DNA from: Cyathus striatus
Lineage: Eukaryota > Basidiomycota > Agaricomycetes > Agaricales > Nidulariaceae
Assembly: GCA_025738555.1 (NCBI GenBank)
Contig: JAOVFP010000007.1
Span: 2,418,001 to 2,482,000 of the forward strand
Reading direction: 5' to 3'
DNA length: 64,000 bases
The translations under genes and the position numbers were made by a program. Below the pieces are notes generated by a model that was given only the letters and a program-made list of their open reading frames with translations, ran no database searches and had not been told where the DNA came from. Below, in pieces: positions 1 to 12,092 of this stretch (the stretch's first letter is position 1; each line of letters begins with the position of its first letter).

Positions 1-747
1 TAAGGTAGTACTGGACCCTGATAATTGACGAATGAAACAGCGGTACATATTAGACTCAAGAGGGTAATATGTTTGTATATTTAAGATAATTGTAGTGTCA
101 GTCGATGGGACAGGAATATACTTACTTCGGTACAATGAATCAGGGTACAGCACCTTCGCCTAAAGTGTTTATTCAATTGAATTCAACAATACCCAGATAT
201 TGTGGTAGGGTAACCAAGTAAATGTACAATAGAAAAGTGTGGGTAGAACTGTCATTAAGCTGTTGTATTTTTTTTTACGATTTTGGTTGTTGAGGCGCTG
301 AAGCCTGAAAGAAGGACGACAAATTTGGACAAAATGAAAAGGCACAAGTGTCCTATTGTTCTCATATGGCATTCAGACCCACACTCCAAAGCTCCCGCAT
401 AACACACTCAAACAGAGGCTGTGCATTAGCACTGTCATCCTCCGCTGGGCGCCGTTTTCGGAACCCACAGGCTCAGTGGGAACGCTGAGAAGGCGTTGAA
501 ACGCTCATGCACAAGAACAGGGCGATGTGCTTCGATGGCAACTCATCCAGTGTCATTCTTGTACAGCTTGTACAGGTCTTTGTTCTTTGCCAGCTTTTTG
601 CTTTATTACCTCGAGTGTACAGGCGACTTCGTTCCCCCCTCCCAACAACACCAACACTGCAACTCGACAATACCCGCTGCAAGAACTTACTTATCAGATA
701 CGTTATCGAAGGAACAATAGGATAAGATAGGATAGGATAGGATAAGA

Positions 748-2046
748 ATGAACAGTGTGTATTCTTTTCATTCGGAGCGTGGAGCAGAGATACTAATCTG
801 ATCAACAGACGATCTGTTCCACGCATTCCCTGGCGCACGACAGCAAAACAGTTTCATCCCTCCTCCCTCTCAAGCTCAAGCACCGTACGTCCCCTCTCCT
901 CTTCCCTCGATCTCATTCACACTCACACGATTCATCTACAGACCATGGTCAGCACCCCCAGGCGCACCGGGGCCTCAATCCGGCTGGCCCAACCCCACAT
1001 TCGGTCCCTCCACCTCAGCAGGCAACGCTCCTGCCCCACACTCGCCCTGGCCGCCCACATCCCCATCCCCATGGCAAGCGTCCTCTGCTCCCTGGAATGC
1101 CCCCTCCTCACCGTGGCATCAACCAACCTCCTGGCCAGCGCCACTCCATACACCGGCAAGCCCAAGCGTATGGGATATACCACCCCTCGTCTCCGCTCCC
1201 CCACTATCGCACTCCAACTCGGCCCCGGTACCGCGTTGGCTTGCTCCCCCTCCACAGAGTCCGTTTGCCAGGCCAGCGAGTGCTGGCGCGACGTTGGGTG
1301 AGGGTTCGTGGGGGAGGCAGGATGAGCCTCCTTGGGTGCAACACAATGGAGATATGGGAGGGGGAGGAGGAGGAGGAGGGGGGGTGTATCAGCCGATGTT
1401 CTTTGCTCCTCCTAACTCAGCGGGACTCCATCGATCTATAAGTGCGCCTTGGAGTCGGAGTCGAACGAGAGGCACAGACGCATTCAGCGAGGACAATCTC
1501 GCGAAGAGGCCTAGAGACTGGAGAGATGATTACACTGCTCCCTCTCTCCGAGGACGTTTTCGATTCCCCCTCAGAACACGCTCACGCTCTCGCTCGATAT
1601 CAGTGGCGCCTCGAGAAGCCAAATGTACAATATCGCCATACCTAGACACGGGAGGACAGCATAACATATCATACGACCTACGCCTCTCACCACCCCCCAG
1701 CATCCCCCAAATAACACTATTCCAACTAGCCCTTCTACCACCTCTTCAATCCCTCTCCTTAACCCACCCCCTCCTACCCTGGTCCATCCCTATACGCGCA
1801 TCAACTCCCTCGGGTATAACAATCTCCAACCTCCTCCTATGCCTGTACGAAGAACTTCAAGAACCTATTCGATAGGGGGAGTATTACACAGACGCAGTAG
1901 GTGGGAAGGAGAGGGAGGCACTGGGTCGCGCTGCGACTGTCCGATGTGCGGGTGATAGTGGGTTACTCGGACGCGGAGTCTTGAGAGTCGATTTTTTGGG
2001 CGAGGATTGCATTTTTGCGGGGGTTGTGGATGGGCGTGGGGGGTGA
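748..2046 (+). pseudogene. DUF6699-type protein gene, left-arm copy 1, broken by a late stop
   Basis: Three-exon model: 748-754 (7 coding nt), 809-884, then 942 onward, with introns of 54 and 57 nt (donors GTGTGT and GTACGT). The N-terminus reads MNNDLFHAFPGA, followed by about 150 residues rich in Pro, Trp and Ser, a Gly run, and an Arg/Ser-rich stretch. The last part (about 1,650-1,875) has the DUF6699 pattern: a YDLR-like strand, LPW near 1,779, and a short helix before the stop. TAG at 1873-1875 replaces CAG of the right-arm twin. Beyond it the frame stays open to TGA at 2044, where an extra G also differs from the twin. DUF6699 has no established function that I know of. The family call rests on pattern recognition. 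Confidence 0.7.
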
Positions 2047-3474
2047 GAGTTCAAGACGCAACAGAGATGAAGCATTTTCGTGTGTAATGTGGGGAGAAGA
2101 AATGAAGAACGGCACTGAGGTTTTTCATGGTCGTTGGGAGCAATGGACGGTGGTCTGTGCGTTTTTCGCCGTCACGTGATCTGAAATGAACGTTGATAGG
2201 AAACGTATCCGTACGTCCATTTTACTTTATTCTATCATTGACCTCTTCGCAATTTCCTTCACACATCGATGATAGATATGACAATACTGATGTCAAAGCA
2301 TGTAAGTGACCGCTTATACCATCATGAGATCATCAGTGCCGGATGAATCGCCCAGACAAGAATATATTACTATTCGTACGTTTCGGTTCTGATCGCTGCT
2401 ACTGTACATACACTTATGCAAGGACCACCATCTTTTACACTTCGAGGATTGTTAACGATCCGCAATCGACAACGGTAAGACATGGTGTGAAGTTCAGGCC
2501 ACTGGCTTGACGCGTCAGTAGTAGCCAAGGATCTAGTAAGTGGACAACTGTTAATATGGGAGAATATAATGTCGAATGATTGTGGTAGAAGGAAGAGTGG
2601 GTAGGTGTGATAGGTAGGATGTTCAAATGCGTAAATTAGACCTATGTTGATGGGTGTCTGAATGTGGATACGCTTACTTCTAACAATAAAGCACGAGGTT
2701 CGAGGGCTCCTTGCATGCTATTGCTCAACTACTGAAAATGTAATATCTCGATCATACCGAACCACAAAACCTAAATTCATCTCCCTCCGTAAATGTAAGC
2801 CGTTATCGTTACTCTATTGGTATTATAGGTACCTTAACATTCTACTTGTTCAAACAATGCACTCATAATGGCCCGGTTCGTGGGTTCGTCTGGGGTGGGG
2901 TGTAACGTTCAATAGTTTCACCTTCTGCATCGAACACACTGACAGCGTCGTTAATTCTTGCTATCGTCCAGTCGTGAGTTGCTTTCTTTTCTAGCCTAAA
3001 AAATTCGATCTATATCTTCGACACTGCGACACCACTATCTTGGTAGACCATTGGAAGCACCCCACTTTTAACTTCAAGAGTTTATGTGATTTCTGCACGA
3101 TCCGTGGAGTGGACCGCCTCCAACGCCGACTCTACATAGCTATGTTACTTAATACTAAATTCTCAAATAAACATATCGCTGGAAACTCACAAGTAATATC
3201 GAGTGTTGAGGGTACGAAAAATGATGTTGAAACGATGGGAAATAGTTGACAAGGTCTTGAGAAGTTGTCATATTAGCTACAGTACGAATCATACGGGGCG
3301 TACAGTACTACTGCTTTGAACACCAAAATAGGACGATGAGGGTTATCGTAGCGTTCCAACGTTACTACGAATATTTAAATACCGAAACAGGATGCTGTTA
3401 TAGAGAGCTGCACCATGTAACGGTAGAGAACATAAGTTGTGGTGGTTAAAGATAGAACAAAAGAGACCCACTGA
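2047..3474. other. No gene recognised
   Basis: I see no convincing coding frame. The stretch is mirrored at about 21,950-23,530 with several indels. An A/T-rich segment with a few short ORFs shows no family resemblance. It may hold the promoter or terminator of flanking DUF6699 copies, but nothing specific is visible. Confidence 0.5.
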
Positions 3475-3995
3475 TGCCTTTAGTCCGGTCAAACTCGTTG
3501 ACGTTTTAGTATATCGTTCCTTATGCTGTCCCACCTCTGTCCCCCACTGTGGGACCTGACTGGGACACCAAAAACATCCAAGGACTCATAAGAAAGATCT
3601 ATGTGAGGTTAAAATGTTGAAATACCATGAAAATGTTGTAAAATATGTGGGGTAATAATGTAACAGCTTACTATAGCAGTATTGTACTGGTTTCAATTCA
3701 GAGCTCATGCACTACTCCTTTTTCCACTATTATACCTAATATTTTCTCTGAAATATATACAGGAACTAATACTGTATGTAGGTTAAAGAATAATAGGGTA
3801 TATTGTACATGAGGGAGGGAGGAGCATTTGGAGAAGGCAAAGGGTAAGGAACGCTACACCAAAACCTTAACGAGTTTGACCGGTCTGCCTATCAACGAGA
3901 TAGCCCACGCGTCCTCACGTGAAAAAAAGCGTGATCTCGTTCCCAGGATAGGCAGACCGGCCTCCGGTCTATGATGCCTTCACTGACTTCCCGTT
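3475..3995. mobile_element. Left-arm-only insertion with nested inverted repeats (foldback-like)
   Basis: The right arm lacks this block: there, the sequence matching left-arm 3,465-3,474 is followed almost directly by the sequence matching 3,996 on. Inside, CCGGTCAAACTCGTT (about 3,485) is inverted at 3,870-3,884, and a strong hairpin spans 3,880-3,960 (CCGGTCTGCCTATC paired with GATAGGCAGACCGG, extended by AACGAGAT/ATCTCGTT). No ORF. A non-autonomous foldback or MITE-like element is the likeliest reading. I could not define a target duplication. Confidence 0.55.
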
Positions 3996-4189
3996 TGCGT
4001 AATTCATGATCACGTGACCATTCCAAACGCACTGACCACCGTCGATTCATCCATTGTTCCGAACGACGATGAATCCATCACGCCAGGCCCCACACAACAA
4101 CCTCCCCGATCCTACAGTAGCTTCTTCCACTCCTACACTATACTTCCTTCCACAATCCCCCAAACATGCTTTTGAAGAGATATAGCAGG

Positions 4190-6302
4190 AGATCAGACAT
4201 GGTTATGCCTGAGGGTGCGGAAGCGCATGTGGGGATAGGCCAGGGCAGGAGGGGGTGTGAGGGGGAGAGAGACTGGAGGCGGAGGCGGAGGGCGAGTTGA
4301 TATAGTGTGATTTAGGAGATACTGGGGGAAGGGGGAGGCGCAGGTCGTAGGATATGCTGTGGTGGCCTCGGTACGGGGAGCTTTAGCACGAGCGAGCTCG
4401 GAGAAGAAAGCAAAAATGGCCACATAAAGAGAGGGAAGTGTAAGTAATCCTCAAGTCTTTCGGACGCTTCTCTCAAGATTGTCATCGCTGAATTCGTCAG
4501 TGCGCCTTGCTCGACCCATACTTCGTGGTGCGCTAATAGATCGATACAGTCTCCTGAATGAGGGGTAGTGCAGAACACTTTCCCTTCCTCATTCTGCTGA
4601 AGCACGCTGAACCCAAAGCGGCTCCCCACCCCAACCCCATGGACTCTCGCCCAACCTCCTATCCGCACACGCACACGTAGGCCTGGCGAACGTTCTCTGC
4701 GGAGGTGGCTGGACAAGCTACAGCGGAGCGGTGCAGCCGAGCGGGGGACGTCCCATACAGTTGGACTCGTAGGCGTGTGGACTTACGCTCGGTGCTGGCC
4801 AGGAGATTAGAGGATGCCAGAGGCCACGTAAAGAGGGAGAAATGTGGTCTCCGCTCGGGTCTCTCGGACATTTGGCGAGATTGTGTTCACTGAACCTGTC
4901 GGTGCCTCGTCCGATTTGAACTCCGTGGTGCGCTGATGGAACGATACAGCCCTCCCCCTTCAGCTAAAGCATGCTGAACCCAAGACAACTCCTCCCACCG
5001 ACCCTATGGACTCTCAACCAACCTCGATCCCGCACTCGCAGGCCGCAAAAATGGATTATGCTGCAGAGGAGGAACTAACCAACCCAGCCCATGGGCCGAG
5101 TTTGAACGTGATAGCGAGGAGCATATACGAGGGGTAGTGTAATATCCATATCGTTGGACTGGTAGGCGATGTAATGTCGTTAGCTAGGAGCTATGTGAGT
5201 GCCAGGGCCTAGCGGGAGCAAAACCGGGTCGGGAATAGAGTGGTACGTATAGGTACACTGTTGTCTCCTGCGGAAGGACCGACTTGGGGAGCTACGCTGG
5301 CGGGGGCTTATCATGATCTGCGGAGCGATTTAGTGTGATTGCGATCGAGGGAGGGAGGGGGTCGTAGATGTGCTTGAGGGCAGGAGGTCGGATTGGTAGA
5401 GCGTTATGTGCCAGGAAATTGTAGGGAGCAGTGGGAGGCGGAGGTCGTAAATAAGATGTACTGTAGTGCCCCCCTTCCTCTAGCTACGGGGACATTGTGC
5501 GTTGGAATTCGAGTGAGCTGGGAGACAGAGCATGAGCATGACGGAGCGCGGTTGTGGAATTGCAACGTACTCCTCCTTCCAATTCCTTGAGCGTTACACG
5601 AGGTTACCGTCGCTGAATGCATTAGTTCCCGGTTCCAACTCCAGCTTCCCGGATCACCAATCGAACGCTGCAACGCCTGTGAAGAGGGGTCGTACCCTTC
5701 CCGAAGTACGTACAACCCACGGCGGATCCCCCTGACCTCAAGGACTACACCTCTCACCATACCCCAACATCGCACCAGCACTAGCCGGCCTCGCAAACTG
5801 ACTCGTTCGCGGTGGTGGGAGGACAAGCTAACTCGGTACCAACGCAGAAAAGATAGGGGAATGTCTGATACTGTTGGAGTTGGTTGCAGGTGTGCGAACT
5901 GTCGCCGACCAGGAACTAGGTGGGTGTCATGGGCTATTGAGAGTATTCCGTGGTGTGGATGGAGTTTGTCATGAAGTAGCTGGTATGAGATATGGTGGCC
6001 AGAGAGTTTGGGGTGCGTATGGGCTGTTGGCTCCCGTGGAAGGGCCAAATACGAGGTTGGGCCAGTCGGATTGTGATGCACCTGCGAGAGCTTATCACGG
6101 CCTGTGCGTGAAGTGTGTGAGCGTGATTTCGATCGATGAAGAGAGGGGGTGGGATGCGAGAGTGGGGTAGAAGGGGGGAAGGGAAGGAACGTACGACGGT
6201 TGACATTGAGCTTGGGACGGAGGAAGGTTGTCTATGCACAACCAGTTTGCTGTCGAGTACTGCGAAATGATGATATGTTTGGATCAAATTCAGAACAGCC
6301 AC
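4190..6302 (-). pseudogene. Mosaic of decayed DUF6699-type gene fragments, left arm
   Basis: Several fragments lie on the minus strand. Around 4,193-4,420 is a C-terminal piece resembling the PSISQITL...ALAYP...RTLRHNHV part of copy 1. Around 4,440-4,870 are middle pieces with the 'sAHHEV..gqgAltdS' spacing of the family. Around 5,404-6,300 is an N-terminal and proline-rich piece. Frames change repeatedly and stops interrupt them, so none of it is a functional gene as written. The matching right-arm block is 19,454-21,756. The different fragment order suggests old rearrangement before the palindrome formed, because both arms share it. Confidence 0.55.
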
Positions 6303-7044
6303 TTACTGCTCATCTATCCGTATCCACCTTCCAAGCATCCATCTGAGTGTGATTCATGCATTCGTGTCACGCAGGCGTTTGATATGCATATGATCATCGA
6401 TCATCTGTTGCAAAGTTTATTCTTGAATATAAAAAGAGTTATATTGTGACGTACAGAGCTAGAGAGAAAGAAAGTAGAGGAAAGCAAAGTGAACCGTGGT
6501 GAGAGAACGAACAGACTTAGCAGAGGAAGGGTTGAGGAAGGGCGGTGTTGGGCCGAGGACGGGCGTTGCCGAGCGTGTGATTTTCATCACGGGCCGAATA
6601 TTTATTTAGGTACTATTCCAATAACATTCACATTTTGTGCCAAAGAGTGGTATTGATTCTTAAGGATGAACCAAATCAACAAGACCTCGGGATGATCCAC
6701 GTTGAAGTACATCTTGAAAACTGCTCTAGGTAGTCAAACACAACTTCGTAATGCGGAGAAATTTTCGTCTGGATAAAGATATAACCCCACCTTATCCGAC
6801 AAGATATGTCCGGAATATTGATCAAAGAAAAGTGCCTTTCACTGCTTAATCAATTCCGCCATATGACCATCAAATGAGAAGCTAAATATAAACAGCCTGC
6901 CATTCATCCGTATGCTATGCTTTTGGATTGACATATACACACAGCATGTATATCGATAGCATCACGGTTTACATATATACGTGCCGCTAAACAGTAAGAC
7001 TCCCTCCCCATCGTATCATACGTAATACGCTCAACCGCATAGCA
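6303..7044. other. Intergenic; upstream region of the 467-aa gene
   Basis: No coding frame stands out. Near 6,600 the right arm carries about 1 kb of extra sequence (18,158-19,150) absent here. The final 100 bases contain TATATATA-like and pyrimidine-rich tracts compatible with a fungal promoter for the gene starting at 7,045. Confidence 0.4.
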
Positions 7045-8551
7045 ATGTCTCAATCATTTAAGAAAGACACAAATCAAGACACCGCAAAGTCTTACTCGCT
7101 CGATGTCGGGGTTCCTCCATCCGATGTAGGAGTGGAATATCATTCCCTTCGACCTAACAATGAAGCATCAAGTATCACTTTGTTCAGTGCACCAAAGGTA
7201 ACATCAATTAGTTGTTTCATTAACCGATATATATCTTACGTAACACAGGAAAAGAACACTGTTAGAAACAATGCAGGATCTGGAGCATTTAGATCGAGTG
7301 TCTTGAATATTGGGATAAGTGATAATGCAAAATTTCATACCATTTCTCCCGAGTCAACCAAAAGGATTTTTCCGAATAGGCCTAGAAAAGTAGGAGATAT
7401 GTTAGCAGACAAGTTGAGCCCAGTCTTTTGTGCTCCTTCTTCCTATGTAAACGAAAATAGTCCTGCTTCAGCAGAAAACAGAGACGATCATTCCTTTCCG
7501 GATTCAACAGAAACCAGAGAAAGGCATTACACTCCTCCCTTTTCAGTAAACCGACATGGTCCTTCCGCTTCAGCTGAACCCAGAGATGACCATTCCTCTC
7601 CATCCAATTCCATAACCCCACCCGTGGCAACACGCAGGCGTTACAGTAACCGTGCTCACCAGTATACTGTAAACTATAGCGAAGTACAGGAAGTCGATAG
7701 CGATGGCAGACTTCGAGAGGTCATCATAATCGAGGATACTCCTCCACCTTCACCAACAACTACCGACAACGGAGCCTATTCAGCATCCCATGATATGTCA
7801 AATGGTGGTCCTGAGAGGCAAAATGCGGACAGTTCAGATGTCACTTATGCGAATGCCCAAATGCATGGAACATCATTTAAAGACGCTCATCACTTTAACA
7901 TGTATAATCCGTCGTTCTCAGATCAAACTAATGTTTACGGTAAGTTTCCTGCATAGAATAGTGGATGATGAATCTTAATATTTGTTCACAGTATCTGGCA
8001 GAAGCGGATTCATACCAGGCGTTGCAACTGGTATGGTGGCAGTAACCGTGCTCAATTCTCAGATGGCGGTCTCTCCGCCATCATCACTGCCGCCAGTGCA
8101 CACTGCATTACCATCTCCGCCTCAGTGTGTTACCGTGAAAACCTATTCAGATGGGAGTAGTGGCTTTTCGAATGAAATAATGATGCTAAAAAACATACCC
8201 ATTCAATCGGAACAGGAGAGCGAAATGACAATTTATTTACCACATAGTGCAAACCAAAGCTATTCCCCACTCCACATGAATTTTCACCCGTGTAAAATTG
8301 GACATGTCGATAATAGCGACTCGAAAGCAAAGCCGTCGGATACAGCGGCTGGTGGTACAGACTACACGATTGACGTAGATATGATACAAAATACGTACGG
8401 AACCGGGATACAGTCCTGGCAATTTGCCCTATACACTCGGAGGTTGAAGAACTTCACATCCGCAAAGTCCTTAGCGCTGTGGGGTGTCGTTCTTTCTGCG
8501 ACAATTCTTCAGACCACATTCCATGGTTTCCAAAGCTTTAATAGATTATAG
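7045..8551 (+). CDS. Three-exon gene, 467 aa, with a conserved acidic 'VIIIEDTPPP' motif; function unknown
   Basis: Exons 7,045-7,197, 7,249-7,939 and 7,992-8,551; introns are 51 and 52 nt with GTAACA...ACAG and GTAAGT...ACAG. Intron 1 keeps frame if unspliced, but the right-arm copy has an in-frame TGA in it, which supports splicing. The protein is hydrophilic and Ser/Pro-rich in its first half. Near its middle comes YTVNYSEVQEVDSDGRLREV followed by IIIEDTPPPSP. I associate this block with N-terminal regions of some basidiomycete protein kinases, but no kinase domain follows, so the resemblance is weak. The C-terminus ends in a mildly hydrophobic ALWGVVLSATILQ segment. It is the only long gene in the palindrome that stays open. 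Confidence 0.75.
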
Positions 8552-9008
8552 TACTCACTTACTTACTTTACCATGTTTCTTCACACTTTTTCTCTTTCTC
8601 TTTCTCTTCTTTCTACTTTGTCGCCATTTGCGTTATTCTTTCGTAGCTGAGCTGTTCGATTGAATTTATACCATATATATATACCCTTTAAACATGTACA
8701 TGATATGAAGCCTTGCAGATTTCGATACCACCATGAAAGAAGACCCACACTAACCTTCCGCTGCCACTCCAGAGTCCAAACGACGACGAAGTGAAACAAC
8801 CACCACGCCTCACAACTTTGAATCTGTTCTCCCCATTCCATAAACAAACTCCACAGCCTACCCCGTGGACTTTTCACTTCCCGTCCACAAATCTCACAAA
8901 CATCCCTCGCGCAAGAAACCGACCCCCAAAATACCCTATCAAAATAACCCCTTATCATCCGCACAACTACCAGTCGCTGTTCCACTCACAGGTTCTCCCT
9001 TCCTACTG
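8552..9008. other. Region between the 467-aa gene and the next DUF6699 fragment
   Basis: A pyrimidine-rich tract (CTTTTTCTCTTTCTC near 8,586) and a (TA)n run near 8,675 lie just downstream of the stop codon. The rest has a minus-strand frame of 134 aa (8,581-8,985) also kept in the right arm (15,829-16,233). I do not recognise it, and it may be the degenerate 3' end of the DUF6699 copy beyond it. Confidence 0.4.
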
Positions 9009-10095
9009 TCAACGCGTAATCATCACCCTGCCTAATCCGTTCTTGGAGCTCTTCGTACGAACTGTAGACATGGAAAAAGATCGGATACGATTATGCCGCT
9101 GGGTGTATGAGGGTGATTGATTAGACAGCCTGGAATTGGAGAACGAGCCGGTGTAATGTGATTTGGGGATAGAAGGGGGAGGAGTCGTATGCGATGCAGT
9201 GGTGGACTCCTGCGTCCAAGTACGAGGATATAGTAATTCGGATTCTCGGGAGACTAGGCATATCGAGCGTGAGCGTGATTCTTGAGTTGGAAGTGAAAAC
9301 AGACATGTAAAGAAGGAGCAACGTAATCCTCCATCCAATCGCTCGGCTGTTTCGTTAATGTCTCGGTAAACTCTTCGTACCCCCGTCCGACACTGACCCC
9401 GTGGTGAGCAGATCGACCTATACAGCTCCTCGGAGGAAGGGAAGTATGGCATGGGAAGATACATTCCTTCCCCTCTTCCTCCTCAATGTTGCACCCAAGG
9501 CAGCCCCTCACTCCTCCAAGACGTATACCCTTCACCGTGTCCTAACCTTGAACTTGCGTTCGTAGGCCCCACAAATGGACTCTTCTATGAGCTGACCAAC
9601 TCAGCACGAGCGCTGAGTGCGAGAGGGAAGGTGATTGACGGACGTACGGAAGAATGTCGTTATCGTTGGACTTTTCGGTGTCTGGAGTACCGCTGGCCAC
9701 GACTTAGGTGGGCACCATGACCTAACTGGGGCGTTCCATAGTAAGGAGTGACCAGGGAGTATTAGGCGCATTGGCTTGGAGGATTGCTTCCTTCGGAGGT
9801 TGAAGGGCCTACTGTGGAGTTGCGCCGATTGGGGGACTGCGCTTGAGGGGGCTTATCATAGTCTACGAAGAGTGTGAGCGACAGCTGCCATTGAGATTGA
9901 GGGAGGGATGGAATGGGAGAAGACGTGGGAGAGGATGTGGGGGATGGAAATGGAAATGAAAAGAACGTACAGCACGTGAGCTTAAGGGGAAGAAGGGAAG
10001 TACGCATGTTTGCCGGGAACGCGGCTAATAGATCTTCTGTTGTACGATAACATCAGCGTTGGCGGTAGAGTGGGGGAAAAGCACGTACCACTCAT
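9009..10095 (-). pseudogene. DUF6699-type gene, left-arm copy 4, decayed
   Basis: The start is at 10,095: ATGAGTG, then a 5' splice GTACGT and acceptor CAACAG give MSEDLLAAFP, the family N-terminus with the same tiny first exon as copy 1. A one-base loss after AAFP shifts the frame relative to the right-arm copy, which reads AAFPGEHAYFPSS. Further along (9,254-9,535) comes the conserved middle 'EEFTETL.KQPSDWMEDYVAPSL', and to about 9,010 the domain end. Frames shift at least twice. Partner: 14,714-15,830. Confidence 0.6.
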
Positions 10096-10269
10096 CCAAA
10101 CAGATCCCTCTTCTAGACAGCTACAGTATCTGAGAGTGAGCCATGCGTGGTTCCAGCGTCGAGTTCGAATGCGATAAAGGGGTAGTATCGCTGGACATAA
10201 AGGCGTATGCACAACCGCTGGCCACTAAGCCAGGTGAGTGACAGAAAGAGGAGAGAACATGCGTTGTCG

Positions 10270-10670
10270 AGATGGAGCGTTCTATCGGGGTGTGGGTGGC
10301 CAGGGCGACCATGGGGTGTATGGGCTTGGGGTTGCGGCGTTGTTTGTTTCATGCTGAGGTGAAGGGACCGAGTACGGGGTTAGGCAAGCCTGATGGGGTG
10401 GCATTTTGTTTGGGGCGGCTCATGGTCTGTCAATGTGGACGTAAGCGTATGGGAGAGAGAGGGGAAAGAGTAGGAGATGTCGTTGGAGAGGTGGGGAGGG
10501 ATTGTACGAAGACGTGCGAGAGAGAAAAGGGAGAGGGGGGGAGGGGGAAGAAGGACGTACGGAGCTTGAGTTTGAAAATGTGGAGGGATGTAGTCGTTTT
10601 GCTATCATACGCTAGGAATGCGTCCTCTGTTGTACGATTAGATCAGTATATGTCGCAAAATGAGAAATAA
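10270..10670 (-). pseudogene. DUF6699-type gene N-terminal fragment, left-arm copy 5
   Basis: Minus-strand sequence corresponding to the first exons of the family: acceptor GTACAACAG near 10,638, then a DAFLAYDSKTT-like stretch and the proline-rich part. The conserved domain end is missing, because copy 4 begins immediately after. Partner in the right arm: 14,124-14,520, which is better preserved. Confidence 0.45.
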
Positions 10671-10851
10671 ACACGTACTCCCAGCCTAATCTTATCCTAA
10701 CCTATCCAATACTGCCCTCCCTTCGACTAGGTATCAGAGGAGTATCTTCTGTTGTGGGGTTCGGGGGGCATATCGGCGTGTGGAGTGTTGCTGTCCACGA
10801 GCTAGAATGATAGGATGAAAGGGGCGGGATGGACGAAAACTGACACCATAC
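10671..10851. other. Short palindrome segment with a left-arm deletion
   Basis: Matches 13,430-14,090 in reverse, except that about 0.54 kb of the right arm (13,440-13,985, carrying a further DUF6699 N-terminus) is missing here between GTTTTCGT and TTCATCCTATC. Confidence 0.6.
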
Positions 10852-10928
10852 ACGGTGTAAATTTCAGTTTGCGGATACAAATAGCACCGGAAGAATGAAC
10901 AGCCGTGTCAAAATTTACACCGTGTAGC
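10852..10928. repeat. 77-bp inverted-repeat mini-element at the inner edge of the left arm
   Basis: TACACGGTGTAAATTT at 10,852 is repeated inverted (AAATTTACACCGTGTA) ending at about 10,928. The same motif pair occurs closer together at 13,394-13,423. The palindrome arms stop within these motifs. This looks like a very short MITE with near-palindromic ends, but no target duplication was established. Confidence 0.65.
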
Positions 10929-10997
10929 TTTCGAACTAGAATAAATAAGTGTTTCTTTAATTATGTAACCAGATTATGTAACTAGACTTGACATATA

Positions 10998-12020
10998 ACA
11001 CCGCGGGAGGTGGCTTATATGAGTTAAGAATATAGTGTGAGCATTTGATAATTAAACCAGAAAAAATATCAGATTTTAATCTCAGAGCTTATGGCAAGTA
11101 TTTATGTATTATATTCTTTGATATGAACAATTTTTATCTCAAAGATTTATTTAAAATATCTTCAGCATATTGCTTTATGATCTTAAAGAGAATATTTTAG
11201 TAATTTGTCTTACATATGTCTCATGATTAATTTGTAAATAAGATCATGGAATAAAATATCAATAAACTCTCAGGTCTTATTAATGAGAAACAGTCAGAAT
11301 ATATATAGAAGATATATGAAAATTAATCAAAACTTACTCAGGATATAACCCCAGAGTATATTGTGATCAGGGGACAGGCGCATCAAGGTATACTTTTCCA
11401 TTTCCGGCATTCCCCTTGTTTTTGTTCCTTTTAGAAGCACTACACCGAAATAGGCACCCGTTTCTCGTCATTGACATGTCTATCGGCTCGTACCACGTCT
11501 CTCTCTCGAAGACACGGTGTGATTAGTCCGCGAAGCAGGCATTGAAAGTGTGAAGCTTGCTTCAGGATACTATCAATGTCAGGTTATTGCAAAAAGACTC
11601 AAGGGGAGTGCTATAAATGGAAGATTATACATTGATGCGCCTGCCCACTAATCACAATATACTCTAGGGTTATATCCTGAGTAAGTTTTGATTAATTTTC
11701 ATATATCTCCTATATATATTCTGACTGTTTCTCATTAATAAGACCTGAGAGTTTATTGATATTTTATTCCATGATCTTATTTACAGATTAATCATGAGAC
11801 ATATGTAAGACAAATTACTAAAATATTCTCCTTAAGATCATAAAGCAATATGCTGAAGATATTTTAAATAAATCTTTGAAATAAAAATTGCTCATATCAA
11901 AGAATATTATACATAAATACTTGCCATAAGCTCTGAGATTAAAATCTGATATTTTTTCTAGTTTAATTGTCAAATGCTCACGCTATATTCTTAACTTATA
12001 TAAGCCACCTTCTGCAGTGT
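10998..12020. mobile_element. 1.02 kb foldback element in the palindrome spacer
   Basis: Two arms of about 389 bp (10,998-11,386 and 11,633-12,020) are inverted copies separated by 246 bp. The outer ends read ACACCGCGGGAGGTGGCTTA and, in reverse, ACACTGCAGAAGGTGGCTTA. The inner ends meet at GCGCATCA/TGATGCGC. The arms are very A/T-rich, while the central part is more G/C-rich with no ORF. This is the form of a foldback transposon or large MITE. I found no clear target duplication. Confidence 0.8.
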
Positions 12021-12092
12021 AACAGGTTTATAATAATTTTAAAAAATGTAGTCCGGTACAAGGTAAAAGTTGTTATGAATGCTATGTTTACA

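Larger units (their letters stand above)
1..10867 (+). repeat. Left arm of a giant imperfect palindrome
   Basis: This stretch is repeated in reverse complement at 13,406-25,701. Position 1 pairs with about 25,701. The outermost 60 bases match at 56 positions, and three of the four differences besides the edge base are transitions. Pairing continues through the gene at 7,045-8,551 (partner 16,263-17,736) and ends at a short TACACGGTGTAAATTT motif. The left arm lacks about 0.54 kb found at 13,440-13,985 and about 1 kb found at 18,158-19,150, and has about 0.5 kb of its own at 3,475-3,990. The window begins inside the repeat, so the outer end is unknown. Confidence 0.95.

Noticed and set aside
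885..888. Splice donor at 889 (GTCCCC)
   Set aside because: It would put exon 3 in a frame that stops at 1,301. Donor GTACGT at 885 fits the consensus and the conserved frame.
945..1441. 118- and 114-aa ORFs in the DUF6699 gene
   Set aside because: Other frames of the Pro/Trp-rich exon. The frame joined from the first two exons is the one conserved between arms.
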